From assembly GCA_029245865.1 (NCBI GenBank), contig JAQWOM010000008.1, positions 1-62,190 of the forward strand: a stretch of DNA of 62,190 nucleotides, in the 5' to 3' direction. The notes under the pieces are model-generated. The model did not search any database. It had not been told where the DNA came from and was given only the letters and a program-made list of their open reading frames with translations. This document shows, piece after piece, positions 1-9,226 of the stretch. Position numbers and translations under genes: made by a program. Origin of the DNA: Planctomycetota bacterium (lineage in GTDB: Bacteria; Planctomycetota; B15-G4). Numbering within the stretch: the stretch's first letter is position 1; the number at the start of each line of letters is the position of its first letter.

Positions 1-330
1 GAGTAGTTGCCGCTGGCCGTGTTGTCGTACCCGCCGCTGACCGAGGAGTAGGGGGCGTTGGCCGTGTTGTCGACCCCGCCGCTGACCGAGGCCCAGTAGG
101 CGGAGGTTTCATTGTAACGGCCGCCACTGACCGAAGAGACCGCGGCGTTGGCTTCGTTCTGCTGTCCTCCGCTCACCGCGGCGCTCGCTCCATAGGCGAT
201 GTTGAGGGCACCGCCGCTCACGGAGGACCACGGACCGCTGGCCGTGTTGAGAGACCCTCCGCTGACCGAGGAGTAGTTGCCGCTGGCCGTGTTGTCGTAC
301 CCGCCGCTGACAGAGGACCACGGACCCGAA
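1..330. repeat. 45-bp tandem coding repeats
   Basis: The period is 45 bp (15 codons). Bases 1-41 and 271-311 are identical, exactly six periods apart, while the intervening units are more diverged. This suggests unit duplication or gene conversion inside the repeat array of the secreted protein. Confidence 0.85.
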
Positions 331-761
331 ACCGTGTTGCTTTGTCCCGCCACCAGCCCGCCGTAGCTGGAAAAGCTGTTCTGCTGCCCGGTGACGAGGT
401 TGTGGGATCCGGTGCGGTCGTCACCGCTCGGATCGCCGAGCTCGTTGTAGCCCACGATGAGATTGCCGAGCCCGTCCACCGGGCCACCGGTGGTGCCCGA
501 ACCGTTGTGAATGCGCACATTGATGCCCGAGATGTCGAGGGTCTTCACCGTGCCGCCCTGACCGTCGTCCAGGTAGACCACGCTCATGTGGCTCAGGATG
601 TCGGCCTGCTCAGGCGTCATGAATTGCCGCGTCGGTACCGGGGCCTTGAAGCCCGGATGGGATGGCGTCAGGGATTGAGCGCTGATCGAACTGCAGGCCA
701 GAAGAACAGCGAGACCGAGACGGCCGGCGGAGACGGAGAGTGCGTGCAGGGAGTACGTCAT
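1..761 (-). CDS. Secreted protein with YadA-head-like 15-residue repeats (5' part, runs off left edge)
   Basis: The minus-strand frame is open from ATG at 761 to the window edge (253 codons, no stop). The N-terminus has a hydrophobic stretch ending in LAVLLACSS, which fits a lipoprotein box (LLAC), although cleavage after SAQS is also possible. A non-repeated part follows, including GNLIVGYNE and RTGSHNLVTGQQN. From about residue 145 the protein consists of SVSGGxxNTASGxYS units in a strict 15-residue period; seven VSGG copies are visible. This pattern resembles the left-handed beta-roll heads of trimeric autotransporters (Hep/Hag repeats) and of secreted proteins of marine bacteria. The C-terminus, and so any membrane anchor, is outside the window. 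It is probably a surface or extracellular protein; the specific function is unknown. Confidence 0.8.
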   Translation of the reverse strand, partial: MTYSLHALSVSAGRLGLAVLLACSSISAQSLTPSHPGFKAPVPTRQFMTPEQADILSHMSVVYLDDGQGGTVKTLDISGINVRIHNGSGTTGGPVDGLGNLIVGYNELGDPSGDDRTGSHNLVTGQQNSFSSYGGLVAGQSNTVSGPWSSVSGGYDNTASGNYSSVSGGSLNTASGPWSSVSGGALNIAYGASAAVSGGQQNEANAAVSSVSGGRYNETSAYWASVSGGVDNTANAPYSSVSGGYDNTASGNY

Positions 762-902
762 GGGTGAGTCATTCCGGGTGATGGAGTCCGTGGAGGGACG
801 GAACATAGCCCCCTTCCGAGATCTTCGGGCCCATGGTAGCGCAGATGTTTCAGGCTGTGGGGGGGCTCGCCACGGGCCTCTCGGCACCCATGTGGAGTGC
901 AG

Positions 903-979
903 TGGCGTTCCCGCCAGGATTCGAACCTGGGACCGCCGGATTAGAAATCCGGTGCTCTATCCAACTGAGCTACGGGAAC
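903..979 (-). tRNA. tRNA-Arg (anticodon TCT)
   Basis: The reverse complement folds into a full cloverleaf: acceptor GTTCCCG (979-973) with CGGGAAC (913-907), anticodon stem CCGGA/TCCGG with loop TTTCTAA, and T arm CCAGG-TTCGAAT-CCTGG. The discriminator is G at 906 and CCA is encoded at 905-903. Anticodon TCT reads AGA/AGG arginine codons. Confidence 0.95.
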
Positions 980-1028
980 ACGCGCCTCTCATGGAACCCT
1001 CCCGCAGGCGCTGACGCAACGGGAAGTC

Positions 1029-3131
1029 TCAGTTGCTTTCGTTGGCCGGAGGGCGCGGCGGGGGCAGAGGGCGTTCAAGCCAGCCTGTCCACATCGGTCC
1101 ACGCCACAGAGCGCGATTCCAGTGCTCACGCTGCTGCTCAAGACGGGAGCGCAAGTGCCGATAACGCTCGTTCTCTTCACCGTCCTCCGATTTGTCGAGA
1201 TAGGACTCCAGCAACAGGTGGGTCGTTTCCGGGTGCCTGCCCAGCATCAGCAGGCTGGAGACGGCATCCAGCAGCAACTCGGGATGCTCTTCGATGAGTC
1301 GCCAGTCTCTGACCAGGTCGCGCTGCAGAAACCATGCCTCTTCGAATTGCTGGTTCTGGGCATAGGCTCGGGCCAGGGTGACGGTGGCCGCATAGGAACT
1401 GTCGCCTTGGGGGCGTTGAGCCACTTCGAGCAGGAAGGGGATCGCATGGTCGGTGCGATTCAGCTGCATGAGCAGGCTGCCCAGGTTGTAGAGCTGGAAG
1501 GGTGCCCCGGGAAAACGAGCATTGCCAAGCCACTGCCAGTCCGCCGCTGTGCGCAGATCTCCGCGCGCCCAGGCGAGTTCGGTGCCTTGCATCGTGGCTT
1601 CGATGGAGGCGGGGAATTGCGAGTCAGCCTTCCTCAGCAACTCGTCCGTACGCTGCCATTGGCTTTGAGCCAACTCGGTGTTGCCTTCGGCTTCCGCGGT
1701 GCGAGCGCTTTGCGCGAGGCGAGCCGCATGCAGTCTTGACATGGAGAACTCGTGAAAGTTTTGCCAGGCCGGGGTCGCGATGCCGAGCAAGAGGCCGAAC
1801 ACAACGAGTGATCCGAATGCGAGTGGGCGTGAAGTCACGGCGTCACGACTGACGCAGCCTGCACGGCTCATGATGGCGAGCAAGATGACGATCAGACTTC
1901 CCGCCTCGATCCAGTGCAGTGGGGTTTCCAAAAAGCAGTACACAAGCGCCGCGAGGAGAGCGGCAACGGAAGCATGGAAAGGTCCGCGTCGCGTGTCGTC
2001 GCCGGCGAGGTGGGCGGCTCCTTTGCGGATGGCGTGCCATGCGTGGCGAAGCAGGAAAAGAAGACCAATGAAGCCGATCAGGCCCGATTGACCCAGCACC
2101 TGAAGGAACTGATTGTGGGCATGAGGCACCAAGCGGGTTGCGGTCTGATACGGAAGGATTCCCGTCGCAAAACAACCCAGGCCGACACCGGTCAAGGCAT
2201 GGTCTGAAACCATGGCAACCGTGGCCTTCCAGATGTCCAGGCGCTCAAAGTTGTTTTCTTCGTACTTGCTCTCGACAAGCAGACTGACTCTTTCCACAGC
2301 GTTGTCGAGAGCATCTTCGGGAAGCAATCCACTCACCGTGGCCAGCACGTAAAGCAAAGCGGCCACGCCGGCAACTGCTGTCATGCGCAAGGCCACGTGC
2401 AGAGCCCGACTGATCCGGCTGGACCCGCCCCCGGCTCGGACTCTGAGGATCGCGCTTATTAACAGAGCTGTGCCGACAGCGATGTAGGCGCCTCTCGATC
2501 CGATGGCCAGCAGGTAAGCACCCATGGGGGTGAGGGCGACGGCAATGGAAAGTCGCCAGGGGAGACTCAGGCCACGCTCGAGGAGGAGCACCACGCCACC
2601 CACAAACACCATGACGAGATACTGGGCGGCCAGATAGCTGTGGGGGAAGAGGTCGGTCGACAGATATCCCGACCGCGCGAACTCGCTGGCGTTGGAGTCG
2701 AGGAAGCGTCCGTAAGCCTGCAGGCCCAGTCCGCTGATGATCACTCCTCCGAGCAGGACCACGCCATAGACCGCGAGCACTTGGCGGCGCGTGCGCAGCG
2801 TTTTGATGGCCAGGAGATAGGTGAGCCCGAAGCAGGTGAGATTGCCCAGCTCGAGTTGAGCCATGCCTGGATTGAGCGCAAAGAGGGCCGATGGCAGGGT
2901 GCAGAGCAGGAAGGCGCCAAAGGCCGTGTCCGTGGGCGTTCCCAGCGCAGGGGTCGATTCGCGCCGCATGGCCCCGATCCACAGGAAGAGCCCTCCGCAG
3001 CCCGCCAAGGCGGCGAAGAGCAGGTGCTTGTTCATCGGCATCTCAGGTGACACCGGGATGAGCGGCATCACAAAGGCGAGTCCGAGCAAGCAGAAGAAGG
3101 CGCCGCGCTGGGCAAGGCTGGACGAGTTCAT
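1029..3131 (-). CDS. O-antigen ligase/polymerase family membrane protein with C-terminal TPR-like region
   Basis: About 700 residues. The first ~430 are dominated by hydrophobic helices, and the Wzy_C/O-antigen ligase signature is present as TGVGLGCF followed by VPHAHNQFLQVLGQSG. The C-terminal ~250 residues are soluble, helical and TPR-like (LAWARGDLRTAADWQWLG, IPFLLEVAQRP). The family polymerises or ligates surface polysaccharide, or O-glycosylates proteins, at the outer face of the inner membrane. I chose ATG 3131. A TTG at 3155 with AGGGG upstream is an alternative, but it lies inside a perfect palindrome (3143-3155) that looks more like a control site. It is transcribed divergently from purD. 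No glycosyltransferase genes are adjacent, so the substrate cannot be inferred. Confidence 0.8.
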   Translation of the reverse strand: MNSSSLAQRGAFFCLLGLAFVMPLIPVSPEMPMNKHLLFAALAGCGGLFLWIGAMRRESTPALGTPTDTAFGAFLLCTLPSALFALNPGMAQLELGNLTCFGLTYLLAIKTLRTRRQVLAVYGVVLLGGVIISGLGLQAYGRFLDSNASEFARSGYLSTDLFPHSYLAAQYLVMVFVGGVVLLLERGLSLPWRLSIAVALTPMGAYLLAIGSRGAYIAVGTALLISAILRVRAGGGSSRISRALHVALRMTAVAGVAALLYVLATVSGLLPEDALDNAVERVSLLVESKYEENNFERLDIWKATVAMVSDHALTGVGLGCFATGILPYQTATRLVPHAHNQFLQVLGQSGLIGFIGLLFLLRHAWHAIRKGAAHLAGDDTRRGPFHASVAALLAALVYCFLETPLHWIEAGSLIVILLAIMSRAGCVSRDAVTSRPLAFGSLVVFGLLLGIATPAWQNFHEFSMSRLHAARLAQSARTAEAEGNTELAQSQWQRTDELLRKADSQFPASIEATMQGTELAWARGDLRTAADWQWLGNARFPGAPFQLYNLGSLLMQLNRTDHAIPFLLEVAQRPQGDSSYAATVTLARAYAQNQQFEEAWFLQRDLVRDWRLIEEHPELLLDAVSSLLMLGRHPETTHLLLESYLDKSEDGEENERYRHLRSRLEQQREHWNRALWRGPMWTGWLERPLPPPRPPANESN

Positions 3132-3142
3132 GAGCAAGGGTG

Positions 3143-3155
3143 TTGTACCGTACAA
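3143..3155. promoter_or_regulatory. Perfect 13-bp palindrome, possible operator
   Basis: TTGTAC-C-GTACAA lies in the intergenic space between the divergent ligase-like gene and purD, 11 bp upstream of the ligase ATG. No known regulator is identified. Confidence 0.3.
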
Positions 3156-3237
3156 TCAGCCCCTGGTCGGAGCGTTCGTCGTTCGTCCGCCGCTGGCCGC
3201 GGGCTCGCCAAGTTGAGTCTGAGAGAGTGCGCTGCGT

Positions 3238-4554
3238 GTGCCGGAGAATTTTGTGAACGTTCTGGTGGTGGGGTCAGGTGGTCGTGAACACGCCTTTGTG
3301 GACGTCCTGTCCCGGAGTTCAGGGGTTGGGCGCATCTATGCGGCGCCGGGAAATGGGGGCATGGCCGGTCTGGCCGAATGCGTCCCCGTGCCTGTCACGG
3401 ATGTTGAGGGGCTGATCGGTTTGGCCCAGGCTCAGGAGGTTGGGCTGGTGGTCGTGGGCCCTGAGGGCCCGCTGGTGGCGGGGCTGGTCGACGCTCTTGA
3501 GGCTGTGGGGATTCCAACCCTGGGGCCGAGCAAAGCTGCTGCGCAACTCGAGGGCAGCAAAGCTTTCTGCAAAGACCTGTGTCGTCGCGCTCGGATTCCG
3601 ACCGCTGCCTACAAAACCTTCAACTCGGCAGCCGAGGCGCTGAGCTATTGCGAGGGGCACGATCGCTGGCCGTCTGTCATCAAGGCTGACGGGCTCGCAG
3701 CTGGCAAGGGGGTTGTGATCGTGCACGACAGCACCATGGCCATTGCAGCCGTGCGCGACATGATGTTGAACAAACATTTTGGTGATGCTGGAGATCGCAT
3801 CGTCATCGAAGACTTCCTGGTGGGTGAAGAGCTGTCGATGATTGCCCTGGTGGACGGTGAGACGGTTGCTGTGCTGGAACCCTCACGTGATCACAAGGCG
3901 GCCTTCGATGGTGACAAGGGACCGAACACCGGCGGTATGGGTGCGTTCAGTCCGACTCGACTTCTGACGAACCGTATTTATGAGCAGATTGAAGAGCGTG
4001 TGTTGCTTCCGACTGTTCATGCGCTGGCGGGTGCTGGTACGCCCTACCGCGGCATTCTGTATGCGGGCTTGATGCTGACGGCCGATGGGCCCTACGTGCT
4101 CGAGTTCAACGTACGTGGGGGTGACCCAGAGATGGAGGTGCTTCTTCCTCGTCTCAAGAGCGACGCCCTGGCGCTGTTCCTCGCAGCCGCAACGGGAACG
4201 CTGGATGACTTTGGGGCGGTGGAATGGAACCCACAGCACGCCTGTGGGGTGGTGATCGCCGATGGGGGGTATCCCGGGCCGGTGACCAAGGGCCTGTCGA
4301 TCTCGGGGACGGACGCCGCAGCCGAACTGGACGATGTGTTCGTCTACCATGCAGGGACCAAGCTCGAAAACGGCCAGTTGGTCACCAACGGCGGGCGCGT
4401 CTTGTGCGTGACCGGCCTGGGGGATTCGCTGCAGGCCGCGCGCGACAAAGCGTACGAGGCCGTCAGCTTGATTCACTTTGAAAACATGCGTTGTCGCTCC
4501 GATATCGGTTGGCGCGAATTGACAGACCAAGCCTCGATGGCGGGTGCAGGTTGA
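3238..4554 (+). CDS. purD: Phosphoribosylamine-glycine ligase (GARS)
   Basis: 438 residues, the normal PurD length. It catalyses ATP-dependent ligation of glycine to 5-phosphoribosylamine, step two of purine synthesis. Family features visible are the N-terminal VVGSGGREHA, VVGPEGPLVAGLVD, the ATP-grasp segment VIKADGLAAGKGVV, RDHKAAFDGDKGPNTGGMGA, and NVRGGDPEMEVLLPRL near the metal site. The start is GTG 3238; a second GTG at 3253 (VNVLVVGSGG) is possible. The stop overlaps the TTG start of fur by four bases (TTGA), so the two are probably translationally coupled. Confidence 0.95.
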   Translation: MPENFVNVLVVGSGGREHAFVDVLSRSSGVGRIYAAPGNGGMAGLAECVPVPVTDVEGLIGLAQAQEVGLVVVGPEGPLVAGLVDALEAVGIPTLGPSKAAAQLEGSKAFCKDLCRRARIPTAAYKTFNSAAEALSYCEGHDRWPSVIKADGLAAGKGVVIVHDSTMAIAAVRDMMLNKHFGDAGDRIVIEDFLVGEELSMIALVDGETVAVLEPSRDHKAAFDGDKGPNTGGMGAFSPTRLLTNRIYEQIEERVLLPTVHALAGAGTPYRGILYAGLMLTADGPYVLEFNVRGGDPEMEVLLPRLKSDALALFLAAATGTLDDFGAVEWNPQHACGVVIADGGYPGPVTKGLSISGTDAAAELDDVFVYHAGTKLENGQLVTNGGRVLCVTGLGDSLQAARDKAYEAVSLIHFENMRCRSDIGWRELTDQASMAGAG

Positions 4555-5024
4555 AAGGTATTGAGAAACTCTTCGAGCAGTTTCTGCGTACACGCGGGTT
4601 GCGTCTCACGAAACAACGAGAGGCAATTCTGAAGGCGATCTACGCCACGCATGACCACATCTCGGCAGATGATCTGTACGACGAGTTGATGGACGATGAA
4701 GGCTGGTCAGCGCTCAAGATCAGCCGCGCGACTGTCTATCGAACGCTCTCGCTTTTGACCGATGGTGGTTTCATTCAATCGCTCGACATTGGTGGTGGGC
4801 AGGGCCAACTCTACGAGCACGTGCTGGGGCACGAGCATCATGACCACATGGTGTGCTTGGTCTGCCGTCAGATCTTTGAGTTTCATGACGAGGGGTTGGA
4901 AGACCTCCAGGCAAAGATCGTGAAAAAACATGGGTTCAAGGCGAGCTCGCACCGGTTGAACGTCTTTGGTACTTGCGCGAAGTGTCAGGTAAAAGGCGAG
5001 TCGTCGGCTGCCATGCAGGGCTAG
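4551..5024 (+). CDS. fur: Fur-family metal-responsive repressor
   Basis: About 157 residues from TTG 4551, which overlaps the purD stop. The reading frame stays open further upstream inside purD, but TTG 4551 gives the normal family N-terminus (KGIEKLFEQFLRTRGLRLTKQR). A winged helix includes ISADDLYDEL and RATVYRTLSLL. The dimer/metal domain has HEHHDHMVCLVC and a C-terminal CAKC, that is, the two CxxC pairs of the structural zinc site and the His cluster of the regulatory site. It lies immediately upstream of feoA-feoB, so its likely role is iron-dependent control of ferrous iron uptake. Metal specificity (Fe, Zn or Mn) cannot be proved from sequence. Confidence 0.93.
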   Translation: MKGIEKLFEQFLRTRGLRLTKQREAILKAIYATHDHISADDLYDELMDDEGWSALKISRATVYRTLSLLTDGGFIQSLDIGGGQGQLYEHVLGHEHHDHMVCLVCRQIFEFHDEGLEDLQAKIVKKHGFKASSHRLNVFGTCAKCQVKGESSAAMQG

Positions 5025-5060
5025 GTTCAGGGCTCTGTTCTGTGCTACTTTTCTGAGATC

Positions 5061-5303
5061 GTGTCTCATCTTCTCTTGTCAGACCTTTCTCCCGGGGCCT
5101 CCGGCGTTCTGAACCGTGTGGGCGGATCGCGTGCCTACCGGCGGCGCCTGCTGGAGCTCGGCTTTGTTCCAGGGACGCATCTGAAGCTCATTCGCCGTCT
5201 CGACGTGGGGAACGTGCTGGAGGTCGAGTTGCGCGAAAGTCGCGTGTCTCTGAGGATCTCCGAGGCCACGGTGCTGGAGCTGGTGACCGAGGAGACCTCG
5301 TGA
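5061..5303 (+). CDS. feoA: FeoA ferrous iron transport accessory protein
   Basis: 80 residues, SH3-like FeoA fold: LSDLSPGASGVLNRVGG, YRRRLLELGFVPGTHLKLIRR, VELRESRVSLRISEATVLEL. It is a small cytosolic partner of FeoB. GTG 5061 is used, and the stop overlaps the GTG start of feoB by four bases. A TACTTT hexamer at 5046-5051 could be a -10 element just upstream of the start. Confidence 0.92.
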   Translation: MSHLLLSDLSPGASGVLNRVGGSRAYRRRLLELGFVPGTHLKLIRRLDVGNVLEVELRESRVSLRISEATVLELVTEETS

Positions 5304-7510
5304 GCCGCTCTGTCGTTGCGATTGCCGGGAATCCCAACTGCGGGAAGACCACGCTGTTCAACTCGCTGACGGGTGTGCATGCGAAGGTCGGTAACTACCC
5401 CGGTATCACCGTCGAACGGCGAGAGGCAGCCCTGCATCTTCCCGATGGGCGGGATGCGGTGTTGCTGGATATCCCGGGTACTTACAGCCTCTCCGCGCGC
5501 ACGGCGGAAGAGCAGATTGCCATCTCAGCCATCGCAGGTCTGAATCGGTTCCAAGACCCGGATGCCGTGATTGTGGTGGTTGATGGCACTCAACTGGCGC
5601 GCAATCTTTATCTGGCGCTGCAAGTTCTTGAACTGCGACTGAAAGTCGTTGTCGCATTGAACATGTGCGATGTTCTCGAGCGAGAAGGTGTCACCGTCGA
5701 CACCGACAAACTTTCCGAGGAACTCGGTGTTGCTGTTGTGCGGGTCTCTGCGATACGTGGGGACGGCATCGCCGACCTCAAGGAGGCCGTTTCGAACGTA
5801 CTCGCGACTGATGGTGTCAGTCACGGTGTGGTGCAGCGTCTCAACGGCACGGTGGGGTCTGCGGTCGACGCTGTCATGCCCGAAATCCCTGAGGGCTGGA
5901 GTCGAGGCGACGACGAGCGGCGTGCGGCTCTTGCCACGTGGGCTCTGCTCTCTCTTGATGAGGAAGATGAGCTCTGGGAGGTGCCGGAAGCTTTGCGGGA
6001 GACGGTTCTTCGCCAGCGGCGCCTCGTCGAAGAAGCCGGAGAAGACCTCGACCTTCAGGTGGTCTCTGCACGCTATCAGTGGATCGACGGTGCCTGCGCG
6101 CGCGTGATGGGCGAACTCCCCGGCGCGCTGCGGCGTTTCACCGACGCTTTCGATCGCGTGCTCATCAGCCCGATTGTCGGCTTCCCGGTGTTTCTTCTGG
6201 TGATGGGGATGGTTTTCGAGGCGCTGTTCACCTGGAGCGCTCCGCTGATCGACATCGTCAGCAACGTGATGTCTGTTTTCGGTGAGTCGCTCGGGGCCGT
6301 TCTTCCCGAAGGCTTGCTGCGAGATTTCGTAACCGACGGGCTTGTGGCGGGCGTGGGGGCAGTGATCGTCTTCCTGCCACAGATTCTCATGCTGTTTCTC
6401 TTCATCAGCCTGATGGAAGACAGCGGCTACATGGCGCGAGCTGCGTTCCTCATGGATCGCATCATGAAGGCCATCGGCCTCACCGGCCGTGCTTTCGTCC
6501 CCATGCTTTCCGGCTTCGCCTGTGCCATTCCCGCGATCATGGCGACGCGGACCATGGAGCGCCGGCGTGATCGCATGTTGACCATGATGGTTGTTCCCAT
6601 CATGACCTGTTCGGCGCGCTTGCCCGTGTACACGTTGATCATCGCGGCGCTTTATCCCGCACCGGACCAAGCAGGCGGCAAGATCTTCGGCTTCTTCTCC
6701 CTGCAAGCGCTGCTCATGGTGGCGATGTACCTCTTCAGCACAGTGCTGGCTCTGGTCGCAGCTGCGGTGCTGGGGCGCACCCTCTTCCGCGGCGAGTCGT
6801 CGCCACTGCTTCTGGAGTTGCCACCGTATCGCTGGCCGAGCCCGTTTTCTGTGATCCGCCAGATGTGGGAGCGCAGCCGGTTGTTCGTGACCGAAGCTGG
6901 CACCGTGATTCTCACATGCACGATCGTGCTGTGGGTTTTGTTGACCTTCCCGCGCGATCTCGCACTCTCTCGAGACTACGCACAGGAAGCGGTCACGATC
7001 GAGGTGACGGGCGTCGCAGAAGGCGTCCCGGAGAATGCCATCATCGATCAGCTCTCCGTGCTGGGCGGGCTTGAAGATGCGGAGCGCCTGCGGGCCTCGT
7101 GGGGTGGCCGCCTGGGGCGTACGTTGGAGCCTGTCATCGCTCCGCTGGGCTTCGACTGGAAGATCGGCGTGGGGCTCATCGGCGCCTTTGCCGCTCGTGA
7201 AGTCTTCATCAGCACCATGGGTGTCGTCTATGGAATGGGTGATGGCGTCGATGAGGAAACGGTGCCGTTGCGTGAGCATCTGCAGGCCGAGGTCTGGCCC
7301 GACGGTCGGCGGGTCTACACACCCCTCGTGGGCCTTTCATTGATGGTCTTCTTCGCCTTGGCGGCTCAGTGCATGAGCACGCTCGCCGTCGTGAAGCGTG
7401 AAACCCGCAGCTATCGATGGCCGGTGTTTCTCTTCAGTTACATGACAGGCTTGGCATGGATCGCTTCGTTTTGCGTCTACCAGGGCGGCCGCTTGCTGGG
7501 GTACTGCTGA
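5300..7510 (+). CDS. feoB: FeoB ferrous iron transporter
   Basis: 736 residues. The N-terminal G domain has G1 GNPNCGKTTLFN, the G2/switch region VGNYPGITVERREG-like, G3 DIPGTYSL and G4 NMCD. A helical GDI-type linker follows, then the polytopic permease with two Gate repeats, including GYMARAAFLMDR, MLSGFACAIPAIMATRTM and the second-half segment AREVFISTMGVVYG. The C-terminus keeps LAAQCMSTLAVVKRET. It imports Fe(II) across the inner membrane. It is in a fur-feoA-feoB unit and ends 6 bp before the convergent stop of the ligase-like gene. Confidence 0.96.
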   Translation: MSRSVVAIAGNPNCGKTTLFNSLTGVHAKVGNYPGITVERREAALHLPDGRDAVLLDIPGTYSLSARTAEEQIAISAIAGLNRFQDPDAVIVVVDGTQLARNLYLALQVLELRLKVVVALNMCDVLEREGVTVDTDKLSEELGVAVVRVSAIRGDGIADLKEAVSNVLATDGVSHGVVQRLNGTVGSAVDAVMPEIPEGWSRGDDERRAALATWALLSLDEEDELWEVPEALRETVLRQRRLVEEAGEDLDLQVVSARYQWIDGACARVMGELPGALRRFTDAFDRVLISPIVGFPVFLLVMGMVFEALFTWSAPLIDIVSNVMSVFGESLGAVLPEGLLRDFVTDGLVAGVGAVIVFLPQILMLFLFISLMEDSGYMARAAFLMDRIMKAIGLTGRAFVPMLSGFACAIPAIMATRTMERRRDRMLTMMVVPIMTCSARLPVYTLIIAALYPAPDQAGGKIFGFFSLQALLMVAMYLFSTVLALVAAAVLGRTLFRGESSPLLLELPPYRWPSPFSVIRQMWERSRLFVTEAGTVILTCTIVLWVLLTFPRDLALSRDYAQEAVTIEVTGVAEGVPENAIIDQLSVLGGLEDAERLRASWGGRLGRTLEPVIAPLGFDWKIGVGLIGAFAAREVFISTMGVVYGMGDGVDEETVPLREHLQAEVWPDGRRVYTPLVGLSLMVFFALAAQCMSTLAVVKRETRSYRWPVFLFSYMTGLAWIASFCVYQGGRLLGYC

Positions 7511-7516
7511 GGCTCG

Positions 7517-9199
7517 TCAGTTCGCGTGAGGGGCGAGTTGCGCAAGGCGCTCGCGCGCACGCTCGGTGGCCTTGATGGCAGCCACGGTGCTCTCGGTGTC
7601 GGGTGCGTGTGGGGCGTACTGCTCTCCATAGAAGAGCACCATGCGCTGGATGTCGATGTCACCCGGCGCGACTTCGGCGGCGTGCTGAAGAACGGCGAAG
7701 CTGGTGGCATCGACACCGCCCGCTTCCTGCGCGCGCAGGTAAAAACTGCGTAGCGAGAGGTGCGCATCGAGACGCGGCCAGGCCAGGAGCCCGAGCCCGA
7801 GAGCCAGAAAGAGGGTCGCCACGGTGACCGCTCGGGCGCCAAGGTTTTCGCCTGGAGGTTGCGTCCCCCCGAGTCGCCTTTCACCCTCACGAGGGGCCCA
7901 GACAAAGCCGACTGCGGCAAAGAGGGGGAGAGCTGTTGCAGGATCGGTCCAGGCGTCCTGAACGAGGGCCAGTACGGTGCCCGCAATCAAGACCAGAAAG
8001 GCAACGACTCCCGGGGCTTCGAACTCTCTCGCGAGCCGTCCAGCCCGCCGAAGGGTCAAGACCAGGAAGAGCAGCAGGAAGAGGGCCGCAACCACGCCGC
8101 CCTCGGTCGCCACGAGCAGGAACTCGTTGTGAGGATGCCGAGCTTCGGTACTCGCGCCCTCAAGACCCGGAAGCGAGGCTTCGAAGGCGTCGCGGAACGG
8201 TGGAAATTCCGCGCGGAAACGTCCCAGCCCGACGCCTGTCCATGGATGGGCGGCGAGCATGTCTGTGGACGAGTCGGCAAGAGCAAGTCGAACATTCGTG
8301 GTCAGATCGCCACCATCCAGAATGGCCCCATCGTCCACGAGCTTGTGTGCCATGAGGGCGTCACTGCCGCCGACCGAGGCGGCAAGCGCGATGCCCGCCA
8401 CAAGTCCGAGCAAGGCTGGCCTTAACACAGGGCGTGCGTTCGCGGTGCGGGAGGCGCGTGCAGCCGCGATGAGTGCACCGATCAACAGGGCTGCGAGGGC
8501 TCCCGCGGCTGCCATTCGAGCTCCGCGAGCTCGAGTCAAGATGAGTGCGCCGGACACCAGAGCCAGTGCGATCATGGGCGGAATGCTGAGTGTCAAACGC
8601 GCGGGGACCAGAGTTTTTCCGTGACGCTTGGCGCAGGCCAGGTGCACGATCCACGCCAGGGCACCGAGGGCCAAGAGTGCTCCAGCTCGTGTGGAGTTGC
8701 CCGACAGAGCGACGATTTCATGCGGGCCTGGTGTGAGCGTTTGCTCCCAACCCAGAGCTTGAGTCCACGCCACCAGGGCTGGTATCAGTGCAGCCCAGCG
8801 AAGGGCGCGCCCCAGTGCTTCCGGGTCTCGCTGGGATGCCAGGACGCCGAGCATGGCAGCCACATTCAGCAATCCAAACGTCAGCAGGCGATCTGTCACG
8901 GCGGCCTCATCCAGGTGCATGAAGGCTGCCACCAGAGACAGCCCCGTGACGAGGATCAGAAGCCGTGCTCCGGTGCTGGTGAACCAATCACGGACAGCCT
9001 CGCGTCCGGAGACCGCGAGCAGCGGGAGGATCACAAGGGCCGCGAGCAGGGCCGTTGCCGCGCGTTTGACGATTCCAGCGTCGAAGAGGTCGGGGATGGC
9101 CAAGGCCGCAGCGAAGCCGAGCAGCAGGATCAACGCCCAGGCATGAGGGCGCTGAGGAGAGTCTGCGTTGCCTTCAACGGCATCTGAATGATTCGCCAT
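7517..9199 (-). CDS. Second O-antigen ligase/polymerase family membrane protein
   Basis: 560 residues with about a dozen hydrophobic segments and a Wzy_C signature: HPWTGVGLGRFRAEF, then RHPHNEFLLVATEGGVVAALF. The C-terminal tail is short and helical (ATERARERLAQLAPHAN). It belongs to the same family as the gene at 1029-3131 but shows no close identity to it. It starts 27 bp after the ftsY stop, so it is probably the last gene of ribH-nusB-ftsY. The likely role is polymerisation or ligation of a cell-surface glycan in the inner membrane; the substrate is unknown. Confidence 0.78.
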   Translation of the reverse strand: MANHSDAVEGNADSPQRPHAWALILLLGFAAALAIPDLFDAGIVKRAATALLAALVILPLLAVSGREAVRDWFTSTGARLLILVTGLSLVAAFMHLDEAAVTDRLLTFGLLNVAAMLGVLASQRDPEALGRALRWAALIPALVAWTQALGWEQTLTPGPHEIVALSGNSTRAGALLALGALAWIVHLACAKRHGKTLVPARLTLSIPPMIALALVSGALILTRARGARMAAAGALAALLIGALIAAARASRTANARPVLRPALLGLVAGIALAASVGGSDALMAHKLVDDGAILDGGDLTTNVRLALADSSTDMLAAHPWTGVGLGRFRAEFPPFRDAFEASLPGLEGASTEARHPHNEFLLVATEGGVVAALFLLLFLVLTLRRAGRLAREFEAPGVVAFLVLIAGTVLALVQDAWTDPATALPLFAAVGFVWAPREGERRLGGTQPPGENLGARAVTVATLFLALGLGLLAWPRLDAHLSLRSFYLRAQEAGGVDATSFAVLQHAAEVAPGDIDIQRMVLFYGEQYAPHAPDTESTVAAIKATERARERLAQLAPHAN

Positions 9200-9226
9200 G
9201 TTTGATCACTCCGGTGTCACGCGAAC

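Noticed and set aside
1..330. CRISPR array
   Set aside because: The 45-bp repeats are continuous coding repeats without spacers.
5525..7279. 584-codon open frame opposite feoB
   Set aside because: His/Arg-rich shadow sequence; feoB motifs are complete on the other strand.
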